From NCBI RefSeq assembly GCF_958298935.1, contig NC_084924.1:20743819-20807818 (forward strand): a stretch of 64,000 nucleotides of DNA. Direction: 5' to 3'. The translations under genes were made by a program, and so were the position numbers. Shown piece after piece: positions 47,293-58,965 of this stretch; position 1 is the stretch's first letter, and every line of letters starts with the position of its first letter. The DNA is from Phragmites australis (taxonomy: Eukaryota > Streptophyta > Magnoliopsida > Poales > Poaceae). The notes beneath the pieces are model-generated. The model was given only the letters and a program-made list of their open reading frames with translations. It made no database searches and was not told the DNA's origin.

Positions 47293-48270
47293 GGTTTGGT
47301 ATTAGGTATCATATGGTAGTGGTGTTTTAGAAAACTGCGATGTCATGACCTTCTCGTTGCCTCGGCCTCGCCTTTTATATGTAGGGACCGATGGCGTAAG
47401 GACCAAGTGTAGGTATGTAATTTAGAGATAGTGCATGCATTGGATACCTTCCTACAGCGAGCAGTCACTGGATTATGAGTAGTTAGCAGCATGTGGTAAC
47501 ATCGGTCTAAAAAGGTGGTGGCTACGAGCGATTTTGTCAATCAAGAAAGTTGACAACGAGGAGTCGTATCTCCCTGAAAAGGTGGTAGCGGGAGGTGACT
47601 TCACTCTGAGAAGCTGGTAGAGTGATGTCACATGGGATTAAGAAATGCATTAATGACATGGTAAGTAGTAATGTCTGAACTTGTAATACATTGGAAGTAG
47701 ACATGTACGAATATGTAAGACTAGACGTGTCGTATATGCCATTCATCACGTAGCCGACGAAGGCAGATTGGAGGGAGATACAAATATGTGACATAAAAAA
47801 GGTTTGTCGAATAACAACTGGCGATAATTCACTCGAGTACAATTACATAACACAGTTACACTGCCATACGACACACATATGGGAAAGTTAAATTTTTTGT
47901 GGCGCTAGGTATCATGGTCAATACAAAACATAAGCATAACATGTTGACACGCCTTAGTGAATGTAAATAGCTAACCTACAATGGAGTCGCACCAGAGTCA
48001 ATCCTCGGCACTTGATGCTTCTTTCTTACGCGCTTGTGTGCAGGCTTCTTTCTCACGCCTCTAGTTCAGCGATTTGTTGCCTGCGAACGAAAGGTATTAG
48101 TAAAGAAGTGAACAAAAATTTGTGTATTCTAGGAGTGATTATCTAAGAAGATTCGCTCTCTTTGGAAAGCGCATCTATGTTCAAACAATAGAAGTACTGC
48201 CTTCTGCATGTATCCAAGTCAAATGAATAGCGTACACTACATGTCTGTAGACAATGGCATTCAGGCCTGG
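47293..48270. other. MULE interior without clear gene
   Basis: A basic coding-like tail (VRKKPAHKRVRKKHQVPRID) ends at a TAG at 47976-47978 on the minus strand after a possible splice acceptor near 48083; its gene is unknown. Sequence near 47425-47480 resembles 56070-56120 on the other side of the CRM-like insertion in the same orientation. Confidence 0.35.
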
Positions 48271-48275
48271 GCACA

Positions 48276-49192
48276 TGATGAGCCCATGGCTTCTTCAGAT
48301 ACGATCAATACTACTAATAGTCCTCAAATCATACGAGGTACAATTACAAGAGCATGTGCACGACAATTAGACCATCAGGTGAACTTGTTTCTCGCTGTTC
48401 ATGCTTCCTTGGATGGATTACTACTAAATTCCTATGATGTTTTATTACTTAGGAATGTGGAAGAAGCACCATAACCTTATTCGGATGTCACCCCTTGAAG
48501 GCCAAGTCTAGTCAGACTCGAGGCTTAGCTCTAGTCGTGGTCGTGGTCAAAGTCATGGTCAAAGCTGTGGTCATGGTCGTGGTTGAGTTTCAGGACAGCA
48601 CATCAATAAAATAGGCATAACTCTTGCATACGAAGTCTGTTTTAGACAATCTTGGACATTCTGTAAAGCTTACGATGAGCCCTTTCCAATGGATATGAGC
48701 TCGACTAAATATTCCCTATAGTTTAGTCAGAGTCAAAGAAATAAGGTGTTGCGCCACCGTATCGAACCCTGTTGGTTCTTGTAATCGTGTCGGGGTTGAA
48801 GTACAGGTTGTGTACTCCTCTTTCCACAACTGCACAACCCTAGGCCGACCTGCTCACGTCCCTCCTATATATACATAATAGCTTAGATTATTCTGTTTTA
48901 GACAGTTTCACTGTTTATCGGTTTGTTGAACCCCAACTCAAGTACTTTATTGATAATTAGCAATATTTAGATTGTGTCTACCTGTTCATGCTTGTGTTCT
49001 CGATTCACTTGCAGGAAAATCCTTCTTGGTGAGATCAACCGCTTCTTGTCACTGTTAATATCCATGGAGTAGTGGCGTAGTGGTTGCGAGAGTCCCGATC
49101 TGTTCTGTTCGGAGCCTTTGTATCATCAACGTCGATGCTCCACCAATCCACTTATCATATTACCTTTCGAAAGATCAGGCAAACCCGCATTA
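48276..49192 (+). repeat. 5' LTR of the nested CRM-like element
   Basis: 917 bp. Its first 200 bp carry the coding-like tail (IIRGTITRACARQLDHQVNL); a TATA-like CCTATATATACATAA lies near 48867. Confidence 0.87.
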
Positions 49193-49194
49193 AG

Positions 49195-49207
49195 TGGTAT
49201 CAGAGCC
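49195..49207 (+). other. Primer binding site, initiator tRNA-Met type
   Basis: TGGTATCAGAGCC, two bases after the LTR. Confidence 0.92.
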
Positions 49208-50624
49208 TCAGTTGCCCGTTAGGTTATCTCAGTTATCCATTTATTTTCATCGTTTTCCATTACCTAGAGTCCAGAAAATTTCCCCACAAAAATATTTAGA
49301 TCTTAGTCTTTTCGCTGTCCAAACCACTTTGTGCCTTCACAATTTTGTTTTTAGTATTCGCGTTGTTGAGTTTGAGTCCATCGTCACTGTCTTTGTTGCT
49401 AGTCGAGTCATCATAATCTAGTTTCTAGTGTCGAGTCATGCTGTTTAGTCATCGTGTATCTCAGTCTTGCCTTGTTTGCTATAGTCGAGATTGTGTATCT
49501 ACTCGAGTTCGACCACTAGTTGAGTCGACCATCAAGTCATGTTCGACCATTAGTCGCTTCAACCATCTACTTGAGTTTGACCACTAGTTGAGTCAACCAT
49601 CAAGTCATGTTCGACCACTAGTCGCTTCAACCATCTACTCGAGTTCGACCACTAGTCGAGTCGACCATCTACTCGAGGTCTGACCAGGCACTCCGAGCAC
49701 CCACTCGGGGTCCTGACCAGCCACTTCGACCACCCACTCGGGGTCCCGACCAATCACTCCGACCACCTAGTCGGAATCACCCACCTTCTCGGATTCGACC
49801 ATCCTTTTGGGTTCGAGCACCTGTCGGATTCAACTATCCACTCGTTTTCGCCTCCACAACCTAGTTGGAGTCTATCTGTTTCTGGCTGCTTTTGGACACC
49901 CTACGAACTCATCATAACGAGCATTGTCTGACAAAGTTTGAGTAGTAATTCATAGCTGAAACAGAGGTAGCCAAAGTTCAGAGAAAAAGAGAGAGTATCT
50001 TTTTATTATCTTTATATCCCTACTCTCTGGAAAAGGTTCATGACGTATGTACCTCACTGGTCTTAGAAAAGACAGTAGAAGAGTTTTTGAGTTGATATCA
50101 CATTCACAAAAAGGAAACAAAAAAGAAAAGCAAGCAGAAGGAAAGAGTGCCAAAAAAAAGAAGAAGCAAAGAGTGCAAAAAAGAGGTAGAATTCAAGAAA
50201 AAAAAGAAAATCAGTTTGCATTGAGAATTTTTGTTCCATTGTGCTTGTGTCTGATATAGTTTTCGGCTTGCATGAGTTAGTTCTAGGAACTTGTTCGGGC
50301 CTGTTCGGTCCAGCAACTGTGACGAGTATTGTGGATTTTTATTTAGCTTTGTTAATCTGATTTCAATTATTGCCATTCCTTGTTACTGAATATTGCTTGT
50401 CCAAGCTACATCTTCTCTCGATCAGAACGGTTTCTCCCCTTGTAACTACCTTATTTGCACCTGATAAGGTATCATGAACCAGCCACCAGTTGTGCCAACT
50501 GTGGTGATTGGTAAGAACACTTGCAAAAGTTTGGTAAGACGCTTGAGTGTGTGTTACTCCATCTCCACCACCTAGTACTCATAAGGATAATTTATCTTTC
50601 GTTGTTTTCTATCTTTTACTAACC
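49208..50624 (+). other. Untranslated leader with tandem repeats
   Basis: A 1.4-kb leader with a minisatellite at about 49500-49860 (GACCACTAGTCGAGTCGACC and CACTCGGGGTCCTGACCA blocks) and a purine-rich tract at 50090-50215 that produces a meaningless Lys-rich frame. It matches the leader of the minus-strand copy. Confidence 0.7.
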
Positions 50625-53600
50625 ATGACAAGAAAAGTATCGGATGTAAAAGAGTGTGTTTTGAGAGAAGAACTCGCAATGTAGCTGGATGATCATCAAC
50701 AAACTATTAATGATGACATTGACAAGAAGCTTGCGGGAACCAATACCGCATTGCAACGACTCAATAAAATCATTGTAATGCTCAATATATGCTTTGATCA
50801 ATTGGTTAATCCACCACCGAACCATGGTCGAGTGGATTCTCATAGTGCAGCCTATGAACAGGAGGAGCCTGTCATGGATGATAAAATTTTGAGACAAGAA
50901 TGTGACACCTTTGATGAACGACAAATGAACCGATTGAACTTCAATCGTCAAGGTATGAGAAGTAATAATTTTTAGCAAAGTAACCCGTATATTAATGATG
51001 ATCCATTTGCTAAAGTTAAGTTTACTATACTATCTTTTGAGGGTGCTTATGATGCTAAAAAGTATTTAGATTGGGAGATGACGGTAGAACAGAAGTTTAA
51101 TGCTTATTTAGTTCCCAAAGTGCATAGAGTTAGGCAAGCCACTAGTGAATTTAAAATTTTTGCAATAACCTGGTGGAATAGGGTATGCATTGACGGATTA
51201 GCTCCTACTAACTGTTATGCTTTAAAGGTTGCTATGCGCAACAGATTTGTTCCACCCTCTTTTAAACATGATTTATGTAAGAGATTGCAACGCTTAAACC
51301 AAGGTGATAGATCCGTAGAAAAATATTACCAGGAGCTACAAAATAGTATTTTGCATTGTGATATTATTGAGGATGAAGAGGCTGTAATTGCACGCTTTTA
51401 TGGAGGTTTAAGGGGTGAAATTCAGAACATAGTTGATTACAAAGATACAATAGTATTCCTAGATTGTTCCAACTTGCTAGTAGAAAAAGAATTATAGAGA
51501 CAATAACAGAGATCAAGGAGCAATTTTGGAAGCATGACCACTTCAAAATCAACACTGGGACAAGTCAAAATAGCCCCACGTTCAGCAGTACCTTCGACAC
51601 CGTTGCACGCTCATGAGGTAAGCAAATTCATAAGTGTGCAGGATCCAGTCAAGAGCTCTTCTTTTGTTGCTTCTACAGGACGATCGACGGGGATTGTATG
51701 CCACCGATATAAGGGAATGGGCCACGCCATGAACGATTGTCAAGTCAGTGAGCATATATTGTAACAAAAGACGGTGGATATGTAAGTGCTAGTGATGTTG
51801 AGGATGAATATGCTCTTGCAGCTAACCATACAGGTGATGAGGATGGTCATGATACAGTTATCGTCCATGACGAAGTGTTCGATGCCACTGCCATGAAGGA
51901 TTATTGGATCCTCATTGTGTAGCGAGTGTTAAGCACATAAATGGAGTAAGCGGAACAGTTACAATGCCACAATTTGTTTCAGATGTTCCTCATAGTCAAG
52001 GATTATCTTGTTCGAGTCATTATTGATGGAGGAAGCTGCAACAACTTGGTAAGTTCAGATATGATCAAGAAGCTTGCCTTGCCAACAAGAAACCATCCTC
52101 ACCCTTATTATATTCAATGGTTCAATAAAAGTGGTAAGGTGAAGGTACTGCAGATAGCTAGGGTGTATTTTTCTATTGGTTTATACCATGATTGTGCTGA
52201 TTTCGATGTAATACCCATGCAAACATGTTCACTTTTGTTAGGACGACCATTGGAGTTTGACACTAATGTAACACATCATGGTAGAAGTAATAAGTACACT
52301 CTTATGCATAAAGGAAAGAAAATAACTTTTCTACCTTTAACCCCTGCTGAAATTGTAAAATGTGAACAAGAAATAGCTGAAAATAAGATAAAAGAGTTTG
52401 AGAATGAATCTAATGATTAGTAAGTAGAGGAAAAAGTTTTTCCACCCAAAAAGAAGAAAGCAACAAGAACTCCTAAGTTCGATGGAATTGACTAAAAGGG
52501 TGTGTTATGCTTGCTACTAAATCTAACCTTGTTGAAATTTGTGATTATGAGCTGTCATGCTATGCTTTGATATGCAAAGTTGCTTTAGTTTCACTCGAGA
52601 ATATATCTAGCTCTTTGCCTCCTACTGTTGCTATCTATTGCAGGAGTTTGTGGATGTTTTTCCAGCTAAAATACCCCCGGGCTTACCACCTATTCGAGGA
52701 ATTGAACATCAAATTGATTTAATTCCGAGAGTAACTTTGCCAAACTATGCTGCATATGGAACCAACCCGGAAGACACTAAGGAAATTCAGCGACAAGTCC
52801 AAAACCTTTTGGACCGCAGGTATGTATGAGAGAGTCTTAGCCCTGTACTGTTCCCGTTCTTTTGGTTCCAAAGAAAGACGGTAGTTGGCGTATGTGTATT
52901 GATTGTAGAGCCATCAATAATATTACAATAAGATATCATCACCTTATCCCTAAGTTAGATGATATGCTTGATGAGTTGAGTGGTTCTATAGTTTTCACTA
53001 AAATTGACTTGCGAAGTGGATACCACTAGATTAGAATGAAACTCGTAGATGAATGGAAGACTGCATTTAAAACTATGTTTGGTTTGTATGAGTGGTTAGT
53101 AATGCCTTTTGGGTTAACTAATACACCTAGTACTTTCATACGATTAATGAACGAAGTTTTACGTACTTTCATTACGAGATTTGTGGTGGTTTACTTTGAT
53201 GGCTTCTTGATTTACAGCAACTCATATGAACTACACTTTGATCACTTATGTGTTGTTTTTAACACTTTGAGATATGCACATTTGTTTGGTAACCTCGAAA
53301 AGTGCATCTTTTGCACAAATCGAGCTTCTTTTCGTGGCTATGTTGTTACTCTACAGGGAATAGAAGTGGATGAAGCCATAAAGAGCTGACCAACTCCTGA
53401 GGCTGTTACTCAAGTGAGAAACTTTCATGGTCTTGCGGGTTTCTATTGATGATTTGTGCGGGATTTTAGCACCATTGATGCTCCATTAAACGAGTTGACA
53501 AAGAAATGAGTAGTTTTCAAATGGGGACCTGCACAAGAAAAAACATTAAAATTGTTGAAAGAGAAACTAACCCATGCTCCTTTACTCCAACTCGTTGATT

Positions 53601-55117
53601 TTGGTAAGACCTTTGAGCTTGAATGTGATGCTAGTGGGATTGAAATTGGAGGTGTGCTAATTCAAGAAGGTAAACCTGTTGCTTATTTCATCAAGAAATT
53701 AAGTGGACCAAGTCTGAATTATTCCACTTATGATAAAGAATTGTATGCTTTATTTCATATTCTTGAAACTTGACAACATTATCTATGGCTCAAAGAATTT
53801 GTTATATATTCTGATCATGAATCACTGAAACATATTAGAAGTCAAGATAAACTGAATATACGACATCCTAAATGGGTAGAATTTATTGAGTCATTTCTAT
53901 ATGTCATAAAACATAAGAAAGGAAAGGACAATGTGAATGCTAATGCGCTTTCTAGGCATTATACTATGTTATCTCAACTTGATCATAAGATTTTTGTTTT
54001 AGAGACTATCAAGGACTTATATGCTGCTGATTTAGACTTTAAAGAAATACTTGAACATTATAAAGAAGGGAAGACATGGAATAAATATGTGTTGAATGAA
54101 TGTTTCCTCTATCGTGCTAACAAGCTATGCATTCCAGCTAGCTCCGTTCGTCTTTTGTTGTTGCAGGAGGCGCATGGAGGATTATTGATGGCACATTTTG
54201 GAGCAAAGAAGATTGAAGATGTGCTAGCTGCTCATTTCTTTTGGCCAAAGCTGAGATGTGACGTCGAGCGCTGTGTTTCATGTTGCATCACTTGCAATAA
54301 AGCTATGTCTCGCTTAAATCCACATGGTCTTTATATGCCTCTTCATGTTCCTAGTGCACCTTAGGAGGATATTTCCATGGAATTTGTTTTATGATTGCCT
54401 AGGACAAAGAGGGGGGTGGGTAGTATATTTGTAATTGTAGATCATTTTTCTAAAATTACACATTTGATACCTTGTCATAAGAGCGATGATGTTACAAACA
54501 TACAAACATAGCTGATTTATTTTTCAGGGAAGTCGTTCGACTACATGGGGTGCCTAATATTATCATCTCGGATCGTGACACAAAGTTTTTGAGTCACTTT
54601 TGGAGATCACTTTGGAATAAACTGGGGACGAAGCTACTGTTTTCTACTACGTGTCATCTCCAGACCGACGGTCAAACAGAGGTTGTCAACCGTACCTTAT
54701 CAACCATGTTACAGGCAATTCTAAAGAAGAGTTTGAGGATGTGGGATGAGTGTTTACCACATATTAAATTTTCTTACAATAGGTCGGTACACTTCACCAC
54801 AAAGGTAAGTCCGTTCCAGGTAGTGTATAGATTTAATCCCCGTGCTCCTACCGATTTACTACCTTTCCCTACTTTTGAAAAACTTTATTTAAGAAACTTG
54901 CTGAATTTATTCTTAGTTGCATGATACAACTAAAAAGAATATAGAGAGCATGACTGAAAAATATAGGATTGCTGGAAGTAAAGGTAGGAAGGAAATAAAA
55001 TTTAAACTAGGTGATTTTGTGGTTAGTCCCACATTTAACATTTCAAATTTGAAGTCATATTTGAAAGAAAAAAAGATGAGCTTGAGTCGAGGACGACTCC
55101 AATTCAAGAGAGGGATG
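50625..55117 (+). pseudogene. gag-pol of the nested CRM-like element, multiply interrupted
   Basis: Gag starts at the ATG at 50625 (MTRKVSDVKECVLREEL), meets a TAG within the first 25 codons and continues in pieces at 50751-50975 and 51078-51497 (QRLNQGDRSVEKYYQELQNS). The zinc knuckle near 51700 is degenerate (CHRYKGMGHAMNDC, Tyr for the second Cys). Protease has IIDGGSCNNL near 52020. RT lies at 52638-53389; its catalytic box reads YFDG at 53192-53203 in place of YFDD. RNase H is at 53552-53960 ([19 protein letters not shown]), integrase at 53933-54924 (HHCC region 54170-54300, [27 protein letters not shown]). Stops and frameshifts separate the blocks, and the loss of an active-site Asp alone would disable RT. 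Confidence 0.9.
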
Positions 55118-55118
55118 A
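55105..55118 (+). other. Polypurine tract of the nested CRM-like element
   Basis: CAAGAGAGGGATGA directly before the 3' LTR at 55119. It lies within the open coding phase that continues into the LTR. Confidence 0.75.
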
Positions 55119-56045
55119 TGATGAGCCTGTGGCTCATTCAGATATGATCAATACTACTAATAGTTCTCAAATCATACGAGGTCCAATTACAAGAGTATGT
55201 GCACGACAATTAGACCACCATGTGAACTCGTTTTTCGCTGTTCATGCTTCCTTGGATCGATTACTATTAAATTCTTTTGATGTTTTATTGCTTAGGAATG
55301 TGGGAGAACCACCACAAACTTACCTGGACGTCACCCCTTGAAGGTCAAGTCTGTTCGGACTCAAGGCTCAGCTCTAGTCATGGTCATGGTCGAAGTCGTA
55401 GTCATGGTCGAGTTCCAAGACAGCACGTTAATAAAACAGACATAACTCTTGCATATGAAGTCCGTTTTAGACAATCTTGGACATTCTGAAAAGCTTATGA
55501 TGAGCCATTTCCAATGGATATGAGCTCGACCAAATATTCATTATATTTTAGTCAAAGTCAAAGAAATAAGGTGCTACGCCACTGTATCGGACCCTGTTGG
55601 GTCATGTAATCGTGTCGGAGTCGGAGTCCAGGTTGTGTACGCCTCTTTTCACGGCTGCACAACCCTAGGTCAATCTTCTCACGTCCCTCCTATATATACA
55701 CAGTAGTCATCATAGTTTAGACTTTGATTTAGCTTAGATTATTCTGTTTTAGATAGTTTCACCATTTATCAGTTTTGTTGAACCCCAACTCGAATACTTC
55801 ATTGGTAATTAGCAATATTCAGATTATATCTACCTGTTTTTGCTTCTGTTCTCGATTCGCTTGCAAGAAAAGCCTTCTTGGCAAGGTCAATCATGTCTTG
55901 GCATGATTGATATCCACGGAGTAATAGTGTAGTGGTTGTGAGGGTTCTCGATTTGTTGTGTTTGGAGCCTTTAGATCATCAATGCCGAAGATCCACCAAT
56001 CGACTTATCATATTACCTTTCGGAAGATTGGGAAAATGTGCATCA
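55119..56045 (+). repeat. 3' LTR of the nested CRM-like element
   Basis: 927 bp, ends GTGCATCA, followed by the TSD copy GCATA. Confidence 0.88.
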
Positions 56046-56050
56046 GCATA

Positions 56051-56428
56051 CCTTTTGGCAGTAAGTGGTTGGTGTAAAGTGAATGCATTGGATGCCTTCA
56101 TGAAGCGAGGGGTCAGTGGATGCAAAGTACATAGCAGCGTGCGGTCACATCGCTCATAAAAGGTGGCAGCATGCAGTCACATCGCTCATAGAAGGCGACA
56201 TCATGCAGTCACATCGCTCATAAAAGAAGGTTTCATTAATCTAAAAAGGCACTAGCAAGAGGTCACATGTAGTACATAAAAAGTAGACACGTCCGAATAT
56301 ATAAGACTAGTTTGCAAATCAAACATGCATCATGAAACAAACATCAATGTTACGAAAGCAAAGATAAAATCCTACTACTTCCTTCCCCGCTATCATCAGT
56401 TGTTCCTACCATCATGGTCCCATCGCCG
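56051..56428. repeat. Short tandem repeat downstream of the PMD gene
   Basis: At about 56130-56225 a unit of 30-31 bp with the core CAGTCACATCGCTCATAAAA occurs three times. The rest of the interval has no gene. Confidence 0.65.
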
Positions 56429-58830
56429 CTACCGCTGGTTCACCCTCACGTGGCCCCTAGAGTAGGTCAGGTAGGCCAGTGGAATAACTTGCCTTGTAGG
56501 CCTCATAGTGATCACAGGAGTCGAGGCCTCCTCTTGGGTTTGTTGCATCGGTAGTGGAGCAGTGGGCAACCGAGACCACGTGACGACGTCGTAGTCTGGT
56601 GTGCCCTTGAAAAAGTCCCTCATGAGGTTGAATGGGGGGTCCGACCTAGGCTCATCCTCCTGACTTAGGTAAGATGACTGTGATGGTGCCGCTGTCATCC
56701 ATGCATAATCACTAGAGGGGCCTGTGAACGGATGAATGAATTAGATACAGTAAATGTGGAAATGAACGTATTAGTAAAAATGCAATATTGTACCTGCTTG
56801 GTATGTAGGGGCAGCTATAGATGGCTAGGCCTGAGTGCCGAAGCAAGATGCGAACGGTGGAGGTGCGAATGGTGGAGGTGCAAATGAAGACGTCCTGGCT
56901 TCATTACCGTAGTAACCTATGGAAGGATAATTACATTAGATATACTATTGAATATATTGAATATGACAGTATATTGGCGCCCATGACCTAAGAGGCCTGC
57001 GAACGACAAAGCTATCGGTGCTGGCCATGGTCTAGGTGTCAACGTTGATAAGTGTGTAGGTGCACCTAATATATTTTTTGAACTTAATGCATCAGTAACA
57101 AGAGGATTTTGCTAAACGTCGTTTGTATGAAAAATGCATACCTGTTGTTATTGGCCTTGGAGGACATGGTTGAGGTGGCGGTGTGGATGCCGATTCCGAT
57201 GGAGGTTGTTACACATCATACCTCCTGGACCACTCTACATGGACCCCATTGGACCTGGAAGGAGCATTGATGACGTCTGTGGTGGATCGGCATGAGGTAA
57301 GCTTCAGGACCCGGGCTGTCTTATCGAAAACCCGCATCACAAATCCCGCAACATCCGACGTACTAAGCTGAATCTCTTGCCTCAGGCGTCCCATGGCTCC
57401 AACCGCGTCCCTGTGGATATCGTATATGTTATCGGCCGGTTGAAACAAACATGAAATGGGAATTTCAGTTCATAGCGTTCATATGGGATTATATAATGAC
57501 AAAAAGATATGTTAATTAAACATACTGCAATGCAACGTCCTCGTCTCAATAGCTTCGGTAGACCTCCATAGTCGAAGCGATGTGCGGTTGGACATTACCT
57601 AGGGTGTAGGTGACTCGTGTACGTGTATGCGGGATGTACCACCGCAGGTACTCCTCAAAGCCCAGGTCGGTTAAAGGACGAGGTTCCTCGATGACATCCT
57701 CAAGGGCATGGGCCCACACCGAGACGTATGATGCAAAGTGATTTGCAATTGAGACTACGCATGCTATGAATTTTGTGTTTGATTTTAGTTACCTATGAAT
57801 ATTGGGCGGAACCATGCGAATGTTGATGAGGGGGACTACCTGGAAGCATCTGAACTGCCTCATCATGCAGTAGAGTGGTACTCCTTGATGTAGATGTCAA
57901 AGATGAGCGGCTTCTTCGTAAGCTAGTAGTCCTCTTCGTGGCCGCACAACAGAGATAGATCGAAAGGCGCACGGTATTGTATCATCAAGTGCCTGTAGGG
58001 GGTCCAGACAACATCATCTGGATGCAGACAGTTGAACTGTGAATTAAAAAGGTCGTACACACTATGGGCCTACTCGTGCACACACTCTGGCTGTGCATTA
58101 AACTATTAAGAAACAAGACTTAAAACATGTGGCAAGTAAAGCAGAACTATACGTACCCGATGCTGACACCACAACGAGCCCATGATGGGCCCGTCCTCCT
58201 CGGGTTCCCCATACCATTCCTTAGGGTACGAGGAGTGGTCCACAACGGTTCGACCGATCGCGAACAGCTTGTACGACCACAACTGTAGCATGAGTGGGCA
58301 CCTAACAAATGTGGGATGTGGTTCCTTCTTCATGCATGCATCGCGCAAGGCCTAATATGTTGCCACCAGGACAGCGGAGGCCCAGCTGAACTGGGGGACA
58401 TCATCAGGATCTGCATCAGCGATCCCCCTCACGTACGGAAGAAGGGTCCTCGACACTAGGTGGCCTTGGCCACTGGTGAACATAACCCAGCCAAACAACC
58501 AAAGCAGGTAGGCCTCCAAGTGCCTCGCTATCCAGTACACATCAACGTCTGGTTGGATATATGCAGGCTTGAAGTAATGCAAATCATGATGAGTAAAATA
58601 CATTGAAAATCGTAAAGTAAATGGGAAGAAAAATTGCAAGGTACCTGGAACTGGAGGATCCACTTCTTTGTGGGCCCTCACGGATTCGATAGGAACTTGG
58701 GCACATAGGGAGATGCATCATCCGTCCGCTGAACTAGGGCGAACCGCATGAGCATGACACTCAGGCACGTAGGCAGGTGCATCGTCCAATATGCATCCAT
58801 GTCGACGACTCAAACGGTGGCTCCAACGCA
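56429..58830 (-). pseudogene. Plant mobile domain (PMD, aminotransferase-like) gene of the MULE, multi-exon
   Basis: The minus strand carries several coding blocks joined by plausible introns: about 58633-58830 (ending GPTKKWILQFQ then GTACCT), 58158-58573 (DVYWIARHLEAYLLWLFGWV, QFSWASAVLVATY, KEWYGEPEEDGPIMGSLW), about 57790-58095 (SVYDLFNSQFNCLHPDDVVW, MMRQFRCFQVVPLINIRM), about 57540-57750 (FASYVSVWAHALEDV, FEEYLRWYIPHTRTR), 57209-57448 (DAVGAMGRLRQEIQLSTSDV) and a Pro-rich tail ending at 56429. The HLEAYLLWLFGW and SWASAVL blocks mark the PMD family, which is shared by MULEs, some Ty3 elements and the host MAIN proteins. Its biochemical role is unknown. At least four in-frame stops (after VATY, near KFLSNP, after HEEDY, after YRSY) make it a pseudogene as read. 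The N-terminal start was not located. Confidence 0.75.
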
Positions 58831-58965
58831 AGGTAAGCCTACAGTTACATGAACAGATTACAACATATAGGTACACAATCAAATAAAAAATATAAGGTCC
58901 AAATACAACGTACATAGATAAGGCGAAAACCATACAAATCTAATTTCGAGATACACTAAACACAT

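Larger units (their letters stand above)
48276..56045 (+). mobile_element. CRM-like Ty3/gypsy chromovirus, 7.8 kb, nested in the MULE
   Basis: LTRs are 48276-49192 and 55119-56045 (917 and 927 bp), beginning TGATGAGCC and ending GCATTA/GCATCA. The flanks GCACA (48271-48275) and GCATA (56046-56050) are a 5-bp TSD with one transition. PBS, leader, gag, protease, RT, RNase H, integrase and PPT follow in order. It is the same family as the minus-strand copy at 15558-22763, but its integrase end is present. As in CRM elements, the coding sequence appears to run into the 3' LTR (IIRGPITRVCARQLDHHVNS). CRM is the best lineage guess; another chromovirus clade is possible. Confidence 0.88.

Noticed and set aside
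50047..50259. Lys-rich 70-codon frame
   Set aside because: It is the purine-rich tract of the CRM-like leader.
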